Part shown: positions 1-6,984 of the stretch, one piece after another
Position numbering within the stretch: the first letter of the stretch is position 1
Layout: the number at the start of each line of letters is the position of its first letter
Virus record (IMG/VR): IMGVR_UViG_3300043331_002798
Coordinates: 1 to 34,084 of that record
From: a virus
Length of the DNA: 34,084 nt
Direction: 5' to 3' (one strand)
Position numbers and translations under genes: made by a program
Notes under the pieces: generated by a model
Seen by the model: the letters and a program-made list of their open reading frames with translations, nothing else
What the model was told of the DNA's origin: nothing
Database searches by the model: none

Positions 1-1200
1 ATGCCGGTCGCAAGGTTCACCAAGGACGTCGTCGAGAAGCTCCTTAAGGTGAAGGCCGATCGGCTCACCTTCGACGAGCAATACCCAGGGTTCGGGCTGC
101 GCACCTACAAGAGCGGCGCCGCACCGGTCTGGTTCGTGAAATACTCCGCCAAGGGAGTGCAGCGGCGGATGGTGCTTGGCTACGCCTCATGGGGCAACCT
201 GGAGGCCGCCCGCGACCAGGCGGGCACTGTGCGGGCCGAGGCCAAGTTGGGTAAGGACGTGGTCGCCGAGGAGCGCAAGGCGCGCGCCGAGCCACGGCCC
301 AAGACGTTGGGAGAGCTCGTCGAGCCCTACCTCGAGGACCGGGGCAAGGGCGATAAGAAGCTGCGCGCCCGCTCGCTCTACATCTATGACCTCTACCTGC
401 GCGATCACTGGAAGCCGCTGCACCGGAAGTCGATCCGCGACATCACCCGCCACGACATCCTCCCCATGCTCAGCGAGATGGCGCGCCAGCGCGGTGACGT
501 GACCTCCGACAGGGCCAAGTCCTGCCTGTCCAGGCTCATGCATTGGGCGATCATGGAAGGCTACCGCGACACGAACCCGCTTGCCGATATCGACAACCGC
601 GCATCGACCGAGGGCCGCGACCGTGTGCTGCGCGCAGACGAGTTGGTGGCGGTGTGGAACGCGGCGGGGGAGTGCGGGCTGTTCGGCAAGGCGGTCAGGT
701 TGCTGATGTTGACCGGCTGCCGCAAGACCGAGATCTGCGGGCTGATGTGGCCGGAGTTGAACCTGGAGCAGAGGCTACTGGAGCTGCCGGCGGAGCGCGT
801 CAAGATCAAGCGGCCGGTGATCGTCTGCCTGTCGGAGCCGGCGGTGGAGATCCTGGAGTCGGTGCCGGCCGTCGTCGGCCAGCCGCTGCTGTTCGGAAAG
901 TTCAGTGCCAGTCGACACATGGACGACCTGCGCGCCCTGGTGCCGGCGGTCGAGGGGTGGACCTTGCATGACATCAGACGCAGCTACAGCACGCATGCAA
1001 ACGAGAGGGGCCTAGCGCCGCCGCACGTGATCGAGTGCGCCCTTGGGCACCTCGTCGGGAACAAGGTGAGCCGGACCTACAACCGCGCCTTATACGAGGC
1101 CGAGCGCCGTCAGCTGGCCGACGTGTGGGCGCAGCACCTCGCCGACTTGGTGGCCGGCCGGCGTCCTAAGGTTGTCCCGCTGCGCAAGCCAGCCGCTTAA
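1..1200 (+). CDS. int: Tyrosine-family phage integrase
   Basis: This 399-residue protein would insert and excise the prophage by site-specific recombination. Residues 1-95 resemble the arm-type DNA-binding domain of P4/DUF4102-type integrases, with an FGLR motif near residue 31. Residues about 100-200 look like the SAM-like core-binding domain. The catalytic domain shows R241 in LTGCRKTEI, a probable K268, H323 and R326 in LHDIRR, H350 in ALGHL, and the nucleophile Y360 in SRTYNR, so all expected active-site residues are present. The ATG is the first base of the window, so an upstream start cannot be excluded. Its stop overlaps the stop of the convergent regulator gene by three bases. Length is normal for the family. 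The attachment site is not visible; it may lie just outside the window. Confidence 0.96.
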   Translation: MPVARFTKDVVEKLLKVKADRLTFDEQYPGFGLRTYKSGAAPVWFVKYSAKGVQRRMVLGYASWGNLEAARDQAGTVRAEAKLGKDVVAEERKARAEPRPKTLGELVEPYLEDRGKGDKKLRARSLYIYDLYLRDHWKPLHRKSIRDITRHDILPMLSEMARQRGDVTSDRAKSCLSRLMHWAIMEGYRDTNPLADIDNRASTEGRDRVLRADELVAVWNAAGECGLFGKAVRLLMLTGCRKTEICGLMWPELNLEQRLLELPAERVKIKRPVIVCLSEPAVEILESVPAVVGQPLLFGKFSASRHMDDLRALVPAVEGWTLHDIRRSYSTHANERGLAPPHVIECALGHLVGNKVSRTYNRALYEAERRQLADVWAQHLADLVAGRRPKVVPLRKPAA

Positions 1201-1943
1201 GCGGCCGCACCCCTAACAGCCCGGCCATCAGATGCGGCCTCGTCATGGGATGGAGAGGCGGTGAAGAGGTAGACTTTTGAAGGTGCGGCCGCGTATGTAC
1301 GACGAGTGAGGAGGCGCTCGCTCTCCATGATTTCGAGGGCCTTGCGCATGATCCCCGAGCTCACGCCGAACTCGCGCGCGAGGTCGCTCTCCTTCGGGAT
1401 GGGGGCATTAGGTTTCCATTGTCCACTGGCGATACGCGATACCAGCGCGTCGCGCACGTGCTGCGCAGACATCGCCTCAGGCTTTTCTCGCTGGCCTTGC
1501 CCTGATGGCGGGCGTACGTCGCCGTTCGCCTCGCTCTGCCTGATGGCCTCATTTATCGCTGCGATAGAAGTCTGGATCATCTCGATGTCGGGCTTGTACG
1601 GGCTATAGTGCTCCCCATAGGTCAGCCAGCCAAAGAGCTGGCGCATCATTGCGAGCCCGGCGTTGCTGGGACCAACCCCATAAAGCTCCTGCGCAATGGT
1701 CTGAAGGTAATCGAACAGTGCTCTGCGCCCCTTTGGTCCTTCCTCCCACGTCGACGAGTTCACGGCGTCCACGAACAGCGCCTCGGGGGAAAAACTGCGC
1801 TCCAGCGCTCGCTCAGTCTCTTGGGACAAATTGCGGTGGTTCGCTGCAGCCCGCTCCTCCAACCGTGCTTTCAATTCGGCCGGCACACGTAGGCTGATCG
1901 TCACCTGCGTTCCCGATTCGATCTCCTTCGTGGGTCGAGACAT
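1197..1943 (-). CDS. Putative phage regulator: RHH plus GntR-type winged helix
   Basis: This 248-residue protein is the likely lysogeny regulator, read leftwards opposite the early operon. Residues 12-50 have the look of an Arc/MetJ ribbon-helix-helix domain: a strand (TQVTISLRVP) followed by two helices with an NHRNLSQE turn. Residues 158-216 look like a GntR-family winged helix, with the recognition-helix pattern SDLAREFGVSSGIMRKALE and a following wing. Residues 52-135 between them are helical and unassigned. No C-terminal ligand domain of the usual GntR type is present. The gene faces an excisionase-like gene across a 129-base gap containing a palindrome that could be its operator. Seeing two separate DNA-binding domains in one chain is direct; the repressor role is inferred from position. 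Confidence 0.8.
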   Translation of the reverse strand: MSRPTKEIESGTQVTISLRVPAELKARLEERAAANHRNLSQETERALERSFSPEALFVDAVNSSTWEEGPKGRRALFDYLQTIAQELYGVGPSNAGLAMMRQLFGWLTYGEHYSPYKPDIEMIQTSIAAINEAIRQSEANGDVRPPSGQGQREKPEAMSAQHVRDALVSRIASGQWKPNAPIPKESDLAREFGVSSGIMRKALEIMESERLLTRRTYAAAPSKVYLFTASPSHDEAASDGRAVRGAAA

Positions 1944-1996
1944 GCATTTATCCCCAGCTTTTGAATCCCCGGCAGTGGTTCTAGCTCAATAGGGGC

Positions 1997-2031
1997 TTGC
2001 CACACAGAGCGGTGCAGTGGATATGCACTGC
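1997..2031 (+). promoter_or_regulatory. Rightward early promoter with overlapping palindromic operator
   Basis: A sigma70-like pair is visible: TTGCCA at 1997-2002 (five of six matches) and GATATG at 2020-2025 (three of six), separated by 17 bases. An 18-base palindrome at 2014-2031 has 6-base arms GCAGTG and CACTGC around GATATG, so it covers the -10 box completely. A protein bound here would block transcription toward the excisionase and replication genes. It sits in the only gap between the divergent regulator and early genes, as expected for an operator. Confidence 0.55.
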
Positions 2032-2036
2032 TACGA

Positions 2037-2056
2037 CTTATTACAACTTATGACAA
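2037..2056 (+). repeat. Tandem 10-base direct repeat in the early leader
   Basis: CTTATTACAA at 2037-2046 is followed immediately by CTTATGACAA at 2047-2056, nine of ten bases identical. The pair lies just downstream of the proposed early transcription start and 16 bases upstream of the excisionase-like ATG. One helical turn per unit suggests a two-site binding target, for example for the ribbon-helix-helix domain or the excisionase-like protein. On the minus strand the same stretch reads TTGTCA and TTGTAA, so it could instead supply a -35 element for the leftward regulator gene. Confidence 0.4.
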
Positions 2057-2072
2057 CGCAGGAAATCGCGGG

Positions 2073-2330
2073 ATGACCCAAGCTGAACTCGCAAGGAAGG
2101 CCCTAGCGATTAGGGCCGAGAGCCTGCTCTCCAATCCGTACTTTCGACCACGCAAGATCGCGGAGGTTACGGGTCGTCACTACAACACAATCACCGCCGC
2201 CATCCGTAGCGGCGAGCTAAAGGCCGATAAGCTCGGCAAGCGCGCCATCGGCGTGCGTGCCTCTGAGGTGCAGCGCTGGTTGGACGCCATGAACGATGGC
2301 GAAACCGGCAAGCCGGAGGCCGCCCGATGA
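2073..2330 (+). CDS. Excisionase-like small DNA-binding protein
   Basis: This 85-residue protein is the first rightward gene. Residues 25-72 fit the excisionase/AlpA-like helix-turn-helix fold: ITAAIRSGELKADKLGKR followed by a strand and then ASEVQRWLD, the usual end of the wing and last helix. Such proteins either direct excision with the integrase or act as early regulators. The start is supported by AGGAA about 11 bases upstream. The stop overlaps the next gene by four bases (ATGA), so the two are probably translated together. Excisionase and early activator cannot be told apart from sequence alone. Confidence 0.7.
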   Translation: MTQAELARKALAIRAESLLSNPYFRPRKIAEVTGRHYNTITAAIRSGELKADKLGKRAIGVRASEVQRWLDAMNDGETGKPEAAR

Positions 2331-2581
2331 CGAAGGTCCACACGGCAACGCTCGTCTTCCACTTCTCCGACGAGGTCTCACATGATGAAGCGTCGGGCAT
2401 CGTCGGCAATCTCGTAGAGCACATCTGGCAAGAGCGGACGGGCGGCATCTCCGGCTTCGCGAAGGTCACCTGCGTTGACGCTCAATTCGTTGGTGAGCTC
2501 GGGCTGCGCATGGCGAAGCGCGTGGAGAAGGATAGCGACACTACTGTTGTCGGTGGGGTAGCCGGGGTTTGGGACGAATGA
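2327..2581 (+). CDS. Small protein of unknown function
   Basis: This 84-residue protein starts in a four-base ATGA overlap with the excisionase-like gene. It begins with a beta-strand-like segment (TATLVFHFSD), then a helix with acidic residues, and a glycine-rich end. No family is recognised. Position suggests an early regulatory or host-takeover role, but nothing in the residues shows that. Confidence 0.65.
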   Translation: MTKVHTATLVFHFSDEVSHDEASGIVGNLVEHIWQERTGGISGFAKVTCVDAQFVGELGLRMAKRVEKDSDTTVVGGVAGVWDE

Positions 2582-2863
2582 TGATCGGGGACCCCGCCGA
2601 CCGAGGACAGGGGGTGCGCCACATATAGCAGAAAGGCCGCATCCGCGGCCCTTGAGCAGTCTACTGTTTTTCTTCTGTCGCCGTGTGCCCTGGCACGGGC
2701 TGGCGCGTCTGTTCGTGCGTAACCCGATCTTCCACTCGCTGTAAGCCTTGGTGCGGGAGGTCAGCGAGTAAGCGCTTTCCATCAACAGACCCACCAACGC
2801 ATGGGATCCATGACGTGCACACCAACTATCGAAATTGTGGCAGCACGTCAAGGGTCCTGACCA
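2582..2863. other. 282-base gap with a hairpin
   Basis: No convincing gene is seen between the small early gene and the replication initiator. The reading frames here encode cysteine- and arginine-rich nonsense. One clear hairpin lies at 2635-2650 (arms GGCCGC and GCGGCC, loop ATCC). A run of five T bases follows only about 15 bases later, so it is a weak terminator at best. A smaller GC hairpin lies near 2586-2597. The gap may be an attenuation or antitermination region between the immunity and replication genes. Confidence 0.4.
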
Positions 2864-3940
2864 ATGGGACACACAATGCTGCACGCACCCCAGATTGCCG
2901 ACGTTCTGCCCTTCCCCGAAGTCGCCCAGCGCATCACACGCGCTAGCGCCGCCCACATGCCCCCGCAAGAGGACGCCGGGCCGACGCTACCCAACGTGCC
3001 CACCTTTGACGACAACCTCAGGGCGGTCACCGCGGAGGGCGTTCTCGTCGTTCGATTCCAGCGCGCCTTGGACGCACTCCGGGACCGCCGCCTTGAGCAC
3101 GCTCACCGCGCCGTTCTTGCGGAGCTGCTGGAGGATATGGGCAGCAAGAACGGCAAGTGCTGGACGCTGCGGGAAACGCTGGCCGAGCGTCTCGGCATGA
3201 GCGTCAGGACCGTCAACAACGTGCTCTACGAGTTGCGAACATGGGGGTACGTCTGCTGGGAGAAACTCCCCAACCCACTCGACGACACCAAACTCACTTT
3301 CCACTACACGGTCGCCTTAGCGCTGAAGCCCCGGGCGGACCTGCAGGCAGACATCACCAGGGCCGTCGAAGCTCTTCGGAAAAGTACACCGCGGGCGGTG
3401 CATACACCGCGGGCGGTGTACACCGCGGGCGGTGTAGGAAAGTGCCCCGCGGGCGGTGTAAAAAAGCCGGCCACTCTTATTACTGAACCAAGGAAAGAAC
3501 CAGAAGAGACTCGGGCGCCTCAAAAAGGTGGTACAACTCAGAAATCAGACCCCAACGACTTCGAGCGCTTCTGGAGGGCATTCCCTCCTGGCCGCAAGAT
3601 CGACAAGGGCGACTGTCGCGACCTCTTCGACAAGATCGTCAGCGGTAAGCACAAGACGCGGCGTGTCTCGGCCGAGGAAATCATTGCCGCCGTCGAGCGC
3701 TACGCGGCTACCAAGCCCGACCCGAAATACACCCCGGCTGTCAAGACGTGGCTGAATGGTGGCCGCTGGGAGGACGACGTGTGCCAGCCGCAGCCCCGCA
3801 AGGCCGCCAACCCAGAGACACAGCTCGCCGAACTCGCCGCCAGCGATGCCGGCAAGGAGTGGATAGCCCGGCTCGGCCCTGAGGCGGGCATGCAGAAGCT
3901 CCGCGACATTGTCGCCAACGCGACGAAGGGCGGGCGTTGA
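2864..3940 (+). CDS. Replication initiator-like protein (lambda O type layout)
   Basis: This 358-residue protein probably opens the phage origin and recruits the helicase encoded next. Residues 65-135 form a winged-helix domain: WTLRETLAERLGMSVRTV supplies the helix-turn-helix, then YELRTWGYV the wing. Residues about 175-199 are translated from the palindromic iterons and so are low-complexity. Residues 230-303 hold the FERFWRAFPPGRK...W pattern seen near the C-terminus of many phage replication proteins, a likely helicase-loading part. The helicase ATG overlaps its stop by one base. The first ATG (2864) is used; a second at 2876 is possible. Family membership is by architecture, so the exact class is uncertain. 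Confidence 0.75.
   Translation: MGHTMLHAPQIADVLPFPEVAQRITRASAAHMPPQEDAGPTLPNVPTFDDNLRAVTAEGVLVVRFQRALDALRDRRLEHAHRAVLAELLEDMGSKNGKCWTLRETLAERLGMSVRTVNNVLYELRTWGYVCWEKLPNPLDDTKLTFHYTVALALKPRADLQADITRAVEALRKSTPRAVHTPRAVYTAGGVGKCPAGGVKKPATLITEPRKEPEETRAPQKGGTTQKSDPNDFERFWRAFPPGRKIDKGDCRDLFDKIVSGKHKTRRVSAEEIIAAVERYAATKPDPKYTPAVKTWLNGGRWEDDVCQPQPRKAANPETQLAELAASDAGKEWIARLGPEAGMQKLRDIVANATKGGR
3386..3459 (+). repeat. Four palindromic iterons inside the initiator gene (candidate origin)
   Basis: Four copies of the 16-base unit ACACCGCGGGCGGTGT lie at 3386-3401, 3404-3419, 3420-3435 and 3444-3459. Copies 2 and 3 are exact and abut; copy 1 has one change at its right end, and copy 4 starts GCCC instead of ACAC. 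Each full unit is itself palindromic, with 7-base arms around GG. Immediately downstream, 3460-3550 is much richer in A and T than its surroundings and strongly purine-biased. Iterons followed by an easily melted stretch inside the initiator gene is the layout of the lambda origin in gene O. Use as an origin is inferred. Confidence 0.65.
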
Positions 3941-5370
3941 TGTCCGATACACCATACAGACAGCCACCCCATAGCCTGGAGGCCGAGCAGGCGCTGCTCG
4001 GCGCCATCTTCGTCAACAACGATGCGCTGGACCGAGTCTCCGGTTTTCTGGAGGCGCAGCACTTCTTCGATCCGCTGCACGCCGCGATCTACAAGGCCGC
4101 GGGAAGTCTGGTTGCCTCGGGTAAGCGGGCCAACCCCGTCACCTTGAGGCCCTACTTTGAGACCACGGACCCAATCAGCGCCACCGAGACAGCGGTGCAG
4201 TATCTGGGTAGGCTGGCCGCGAACGCCACCAGCATCGTCAACGCAGGCGACTACGGCCGCACGATCCGTGATCTCTCGACCCGGCGCAGCCTGATCGACA
4301 TTGGCGAGACCATGGTCAATGCGGCCTTTGACTCGCCCGTCGACTTCCCACCGAAGGAGCAGGTCGAGGAGGCAGAGCGGCGGCTGTATGCGCTGGCCGA
4401 GAACCGCACCGAAGGCCATGTCGTTCGTGAGGCCGACGCCGTCGCAGCTGAGGTTCTCCGGGCCCTGGACGCCTATCGCAACGGGGGCGCCGGCAAGGCC
4501 GGCGTCGTGCCCACAGGCCTGATAGACCTCGATCGCAGGCTCGGCGGCGGCCTGCAGCCCTCCGACCTCGTCGTCGTGGCTGGCCGCCCTGGCATGGGCA
4601 AGACGGGCCTCGCGGGGACCGTGCTGCACAACGCCAAAGTGCCTGCGGTGTTTTTCAGCCTGGAGATGACGGCCGCGCAGATCGCCTGCCGCATGATCTC
4701 CGCCGAGACCGGGATCCCGGCGGAGCTGCTCCGCAGTGGCCGCTTTCGCGAAGAGCACGCGCGGCACCTCGCCAGGATTGTTGCCGGTGAGGTGCCGATG
4801 GTCCAGCGGCTCAGTGACCGCGGTGTCATTTTGGACGAGACGGGCGGGATCAGCATCGCCAACCTTGCCACCCGCGCGCGCCGCCTCAAACGCCAGCACG
4901 GCATAGGGTTGGTGATTGTCGACTACATCCAACTGATGCAGGCCACGACCAAGAGCGGCAACCGCGTCGGCGAGATCACCGAGATCACCACCGGCCTGAA
5001 GGCGCTGGCAAAGGAGCTGAACGTGCCGGTGCTCGCGCTGTCGCAGCTGTCGCGCAAGGTCGAGGAGCGGCAGGACAAGCGCCCGTATCTGGCGGACCTG
5101 CGCGAGTCCGGCTCGATCGAGCAGGACGCCGACGTGGTGCTGTTCGTTTTTCGCGGCGAGTACTACGAGGCGCGCGAGCGGCCGGATCCCAAAGACATCG
5201 CAGCGTTCGCCACCTGGGAACTGAAAATGGCCGATCTGGCCGGGAAGGCCGAGATCATCATCGGCAAGTACCGGCACGGCCCGGTTGGCACGATCGATGT
5301 CCACTTCGACGCCAGCACTACTCTGTTCACCAACCTTGCGCGCAGCGGCCAGGCCAGCCAGGCAGCTTGA
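3940..5370 (+). CDS. dnaB: DnaB-family replicative helicase
   Basis: This 476-residue protein is a hexameric helicase that unwinds DNA at the phage fork. Residues 8-110 match the DnaB N-terminal domain (PHSLEAEQALLGAIF). The RecA-like core follows with Walker A GRPGMGKT at about 215-222, Walker B LVIVDYIQLM at about 324-333, the LALSQLSRKVEER motif, the ADLRESGSIEQDAD motif, and a C-terminal IIIGKYRHGPVGTI strand with the arginine finger. Length matches bacterial DnaB. The ATG at 3940 is preferred to a TTG one codon upstream; it shares one base with the initiator stop. Having its own helicase means the phage need not load that of the host. Confidence 0.96.
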   Translation: MSDTPYRQPPHSLEAEQALLGAIFVNNDALDRVSGFLEAQHFFDPLHAAIYKAAGSLVASGKRANPVTLRPYFETTDPISATETAVQYLGRLAANATSIVNAGDYGRTIRDLSTRRSLIDIGETMVNAAFDSPVDFPPKEQVEEAERRLYALAENRTEGHVVREADAVAAEVLRALDAYRNGGAGKAGVVPTGLIDLDRRLGGGLQPSDLVVVAGRPGMGKTGLAGTVLHNAKVPAVFFSLEMTAAQIACRMISAETGIPAELLRSGRFREEHARHLARIVAGEVPMVQRLSDRGVILDETGGISIANLATRARRLKRQHGIGLVIVDYIQLMQATTKSGNRVGEITEITTGLKALAKELNVPVLALSQLSRKVEERQDKRPYLADLRESGSIEQDADVVLFVFRGEYYEARERPDPKDIAAFATWELKMADLAGKAEIIIGKYRHGPVGTIDVHFDASTTLFTNLARSGQASQAA

Positions 5371-5382
5371 AAGGAAAATCCG

Positions 5383-5889
5383 ATGACTAACCAGTTCCAC
5401 TACACCCTACTCGATGAGATCCGCGCCAAGGTTCCCCTGAGCCAGGTCGTGGCCCGCAAGGTCGATCTCCGCGCGTGCGGACGCGAGCTCAAGGGGCACT
5501 CGCCGTTCAGGACCGAGCGGACGCCGTCCTTCGTGGTCAACGACCACAACGGCTTCTACCGGTGTTTCGCCTCTGGCGAGCACGGTGACATTTTCACCTT
5601 CGTCATGAAGACCGAGGGCGTAACCTTTGCAGAGGCAGTGCAGCGGTTGGCCCAGGAGGCGGGCGTCGATGTCAAGGCGCATATGGGGAACGTCATCGAC
5701 CTGAAGCAGGCCGAGGATGCCGCCCGAAACGCTTACTACGATTTCGTCATTGATTTGAGCCAGCGCGGGTTCTGCGAGTGCAACGATGGCTGCGAGCGCA
5801 GCGCAACCGGCGAGGACCGCATTAGGTTGGATCGGCTGCGGCAGCAGTGGGAGCGCTTCCAGCGCAGGCCCGACGACTTGCCGTTCTGA
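5383..5889 (+). CDS. Solitary DnaG-type zinc-domain protein lacking zinc ligands
   Basis: This 168-residue protein corresponds to the N-terminal (CHC2) domain of bacterial primase: residues 10-95 include SPFRTERTPSF, the GFYRCF strand, HGDIFTFVMKTEGVTF and EAVQRLAQEAG. The catalytic TOPRIM domain is absent, so it cannot make primers alone. Three of the four expected zinc ligands are replaced: S40 and R43 stand where C and H are usual, and C61 is kept but S64 replaces the second C. The remaining 70 residues are unassigned, with CECNDGC offering other cysteines. It follows the helicase gene with a good AAGGAAAA ribosome site. It may bind template or bring host primase to the phage helicase. The domain is clear; the role is inferred. 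Confidence 0.85.
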   Translation: MTNQFHYTLLDEIRAKVPLSQVVARKVDLRACGRELKGHSPFRTERTPSFVVNDHNGFYRCFASGEHGDIFTFVMKTEGVTFAEAVQRLAQEAGVDVKAHMGNVIDLKQAEDAARNAYYDFVIDLSQRGFCECNDGCERSATGEDRIRLDRLRQQWERFQRRPDDLPF

Positions 5890-5899
5890 GGGCACGCCC

Positions 5900-6355
5900 A
5901 TGAAGCAGCGCCCACCTAAGCTGTTTGTCCGCGAAACAGGCTCGCTCAAGCCCAGCGGGCGCAGGCCTGAGAGCCGCATCAAGGCGGTGCGCCACGACGC
6001 GCCATCTCCGCAACCGGCGCCCAAGCAGCTCACTTGGGCGGAGTACATCGAGCGGCAGATCGAGATTACCTGTTACAGGCTCAGGGGCACGAATGATGAG
6101 GAGGTGAGGAAGGACGCGGACGAGGCCAAGGTGTTCCGCGACGAGCTCATGCGCTCGTCCGCCAGCGCCATGGTCGGCCGCACCAATTACGGCGAGGAGA
6201 CCCTCACGTTCACGGCCCGGGAAAAGGGGGGCAACCCGCTTAGCCGGCTCTCCCTGAGGTTCCTGTCCAAGCTGCCACTCATCCGGCCGAAGCCCGGCGA
6301 CTACAAGGCGCCGCGCAGCGTCCCGGAAGCTCTGAAAAAGTTGAAAGGAGGCTGA
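5900..6355 (+). CDS. Hypothetical early protein
   Basis: This protein has 151 residues from the ATG at 5900, ten bases after the previous stop; the frame is open upstream but that part overlaps the primase-domain gene. The first 45 residues are basic and proline-rich. Residues 45-95 are helical (LTWAEYIERQIEI onward), and the end is again basic (KAPRSVPEALKKLKGG). No family is recognised. The last codons contain the strong AAAGGAGG ribosome site of the next gene. Confidence 0.7.
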   Translation: MKQRPPKLFVRETGSLKPSGRRPESRIKAVRHDAPSPQPAPKQLTWAEYIERQIEITCYRLRGTNDEEVRKDADEAKVFRDELMRSSASAMVGRTNYGEETLTFTAREKGGNPLSRLSLRFLSKLPLIRPKPGDYKAPRSVPEALKKLKGG

Positions 6356-6359
6356 CACC

Positions 6360-6689
6360 ATGTCCGCCTTGACATGGCCCGAGCTGCTGGAACGCCAGCA
6401 GCCGATGAGCCCGGAGCGCATGCGCGCTGAGCTCCAATGGCAGCAGATCACCAACAAGGCCCCGGCGGGCCTGGAGCCGCTGCCTGCGAAGTGGTGGACA
6501 CCGCTCCCACCAGCGCCTCCGGCGCGCGCGCCGCGTGGTAACGGTAAGCGGAAGGCCCAGACGACGCATGTTGTGGCTGTCGAGCGGAAGGCCGGCCCAC
6601 GCTTGCTGAAACTGCCGGACGGCAGCCGGGTTGCAGGGTCGCGGCGTATCGCGCGTAGCGTCATCACCGTAACAAGGCCGGCAAGGTAA
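6360..6689 (+). CDS. Hypothetical early protein
   Basis: This 109-residue protein starts eleven bases after an AAAGGAGG ribosome site, one of the best in the window. The N-terminal half is helical (LTWPELLERQQPMSPERM); the middle is proline- and alanine-rich; the C-terminal half is basic with strands (HVVAVERKAGPRLLKL). No family is recognised. The high charge suggests nucleic-acid contact, which is only a guess. Confidence 0.7.
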   Translation: MSALTWPELLERQQPMSPERMRAELQWQQITNKAPAGLEPLPAKWWTPLPPAPPARAPRGNGKRKAQTTHVVAVERKAGPRLLKLPDGSRVAGSRRIARSVITVTRPAR

Positions 6690-6693
6690 CCAC

Positions 6694-6984
6694 ATGCGGC
6701 GACGCATCAACCACATCCTCAACGCCATCACCGCTCGGCTATCGCGCAGGTCCGGCCAATTGGCCGGACCTCGTGAGGGCGGCAAGACGGGAGGCAACGC
6801 GAATGTCGAGGTTCACCCAGCAGAACGCGCGCTGCTGGTTTTAGTCGTGCCGGCCGAGGTCTCGACCTTGGCAGAGCACGTCGTCGAGGTGCGGTTCCAC
6901 GATGAGAACGACGCCCGCGAGTTCGCCGCCTGGGTCGCGGTGAAGGCGGAGTGCCCGCATCACATTTACGAGGCGCAGCCATGA
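6694..6984 (+). CDS. Hypothetical early protein containing a long palindrome in its gene
   Basis: This protein has 96 residues if the ATG at 6694 is used; AAGGT lies about eight bases upstream. Residues 1-35 are basic and glycine-rich and include the stretch translated from a perfect 24-base palindrome (6748-6771). Residues 38-95 read like a compact alpha/beta domain (ERALLVLVVPAEVSTLAEHV, then ENDAREFAAWVAVKAE). The N-terminal third may therefore be untranslated or recently acquired. No family is recognised. The stop overlaps the next gene by four bases. Confidence 0.6.
   Translation: MRRRINHILNAITARLSRRSGQLAGPREGGKTGGNANVEVHPAERALLVLVVPAEVSTLAEHVVEVRFHDENDAREFAAWVAVKAECPHHIYEAQP
6748..6771. 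repeat. Perfect 24-base palindrome, first copy
   Basis: The half-site AGGTCCGGCCAA is followed by its exact reverse complement TTGGCCGGACCT with no spacer. The same 24 bases, extended to 26, recur at 33113-33138. The first copy lies within the early reading frame 6694-6984, the second in a gap between convergent genes. No T-run follows, so it is not a standard intrinsic terminator. Confidence 0.9.

Noticed and set aside
2683-2946. 87-codon frame before the initiator
   Set aside because: Composition (many cysteine, arginine and serine residues) looks untranslated, and it overlaps the initiator start out of frame.
3386-3459. Possible CRISPR array
   Set aside because: Repeat units are 16 bases, palindromic and abutting or separated by only 2-8 bases, with no spacers; they fit iterons instead.
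3700-5400. 566-codon open frame on the minus strand across the initiator and helicase genes
   Set aside because: It lies opposite two strongly supported genes. Long antisense frames are expected in high-GC DNA, and its composition shows no motif.
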